From IMG/VR virus record IMGVR_UViG_3300025685_000033, positions 1-21,417 of that record: a stretch of DNA of 21,417 nt; one strand, written 5' to 3'. The position numbers and the translations under genes are program-made. Below the pieces are notes generated by a model. The model was given only the letters and a program-made list of their open reading frames with translations. It had not been told where the DNA came from and searched no databases. This stretch comes from a virus. This document shows, piece by piece, positions 20,851-21,417 of the stretch; the first letter of the stretch is position 1, and the number at the start of each line of letters is the position of its first letter.

Positions 20851-21417
20851 TTAACCCTCTAATGCTAAAATATATGGTGTTAATACTGCGAACAAAGATC
20901 TATCGAAAGTTGTACCAGTAATTGTTCCTGACTCACGATTAATGGTTAAATCACCACCAATCCTGAAATCCCCTAATTCATCTGTAGCAGTAAAATACAC
21001 CAAACCAAAATTCGGTTCTGCTGCTTCTGCTGAGTCAAATACCACTTCGTTCTGCTTTATTGGTATACCACCATTTTGAGGTATTGCAGCGAACATATTA
21101 GTGCCTGATCCAACAAACTCAAACGTATGCGAAGAAGCACTAATCAAAGATCTTTGATGAAAGTTTACAGTTTGATCTTCCTCTAAAGATCTATTTAGTC
21201 CAGGTGCAATAGTAAGATTATATGATCCAGTTTCATCTAAAATAGAATAGTAGTTGAATACTGTACCACCGTCTAGAGCAGGAGAACCATCAATATCTTT
21301 TACTCTTCCAGTTGCCGACACAGCAATATAATCACCCTTAGCACCCAACGCAACAGATGTCCCGAATCTATCATCATTAGCATCACCAGCAGATACTGAT
21401 TGTTCGTCTTGTGGAAT
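20851..21417 (-). CDS. C-terminal end of a larger structural protein with an FG-GAP-like motif
   Basis: The frame stays open to the right edge, so only the last 188 residues are visible and the start lies outside the window. The TTG at 21348 is not a convincing start because the upstream codons continue sensibly. Translated from the edge, SAGDANDDRFGTSVALGAKG followed by DYIAVSATGRVKD has the D-x-FG-x-SVAL-x-x-x-GDYIAV pattern of FG-GAP repeats, which build beta-propellers in adhesins. The rest (NLTIAPGLNRS, FRIGGDLTINRESGTIT) looks like a fibre or baseplate protein C-terminus. The TAA stop at 20853-20851 is directly followed by the 130-residue gene. It may be an adhesion protein, but the family cannot be settled from this fragment. 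Confidence 0.75.
   Translation of the reverse strand: MPQDEQSVSAGDANDDRFGTSVALGAKGDYIAVSATGRVKDIDGSPALDGGTVFNYYSILDETGSYNLTIAPGLNRSLEEDQTVNFHQRSLISASSHTFEFVGSGTNMFAAIPQNGGIPIKQNEVVFDSAEAAEPNFGLVYFTATDELGDFRIGGDLTINRESGTITGTTFDRSLFAVLTPYILALEG

Noticed and set aside
21346-21348. TTG 21348 as the start of the rightmost gene
   Set aside because: The frame is open to the window edge and the FG-GAP-like motif spans this codon, so the true start is outside.

Overview
The window is a dense late (structural and packaging) gene block of a T4-like myovirus, probably a marine one. Every credible gene lies on the minus strand, so the block reads from right to left. The base composition is moderately AT-rich (judged by eye). 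Recognisable T4-type proteins occur in the order gp13, gp14, gp15, two extra structural genes, gp16, gp17, gp18, gp19, gp20. This is the arrangement I know from marine T4-like phages such as cyanomyophages and relatives. The host cannot be read from this sequence, and no auxiliary metabolic genes are visible.

Right part (21417 to 12830) is an accessory adhesion module. It starts with the C-terminal end of a larger gene carrying an FG-GAP-like motif. A 130-residue virion-type protein follows, then an 1835-residue tail-fibre-like protein built from repeated short modules. The module ends with a 705-residue subtilisin-like serine protease that has all its catalytic residues and starts at GTG behind a strong ribosome binding site.

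Middle part (12830 to 6009) is the neck and tail-completion module. A T4-type late promoter (TATAAATA on the minus strand) precedes a 61-residue, very basic small protein. After it come gp13 and gp14 (neck) and gp15 (tail completion). This gp15 is about twice the T4 length because tandem Ig-like domains are attached to its C-terminus. Next is a 911-residue structural protein with a conserved N-terminal part and five Ig/Calx-beta-like repeats in an alternating A-B-A-B-A order. The B-type repeat recurs at the end of gp15, so these two neighbours share a domain. A 193-residue unrecognised protein is translationally coupled behind it.

Left part (6009 to 1) holds packaging and tail genes: gp16 (small terminase), gp17 (large terminase, all motifs present), gp18 (sheath) with its own late promoter overlapping the gp17 stop codon, gp19 (tube), a perfect 9-bp GNRA-loop terminator, and gp20 (portal), which runs off the left edge.

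Gene spacing is tight: 1-nt TAATG overlaps, an 8-nt overlap, or gaps of a few to about 60 nt. There is no gene-free stretch over 300 bases, and I saw no tRNA, CRISPR array, insertion sequence or reverse transcriptase. The points most worth a second look are the Ig-domain sharing between gp15 and its neighbour, the structural-cluster subtilase, the modular giant fibre, and a promoter-like motif that overlaps the gp19/gp20 terminator.
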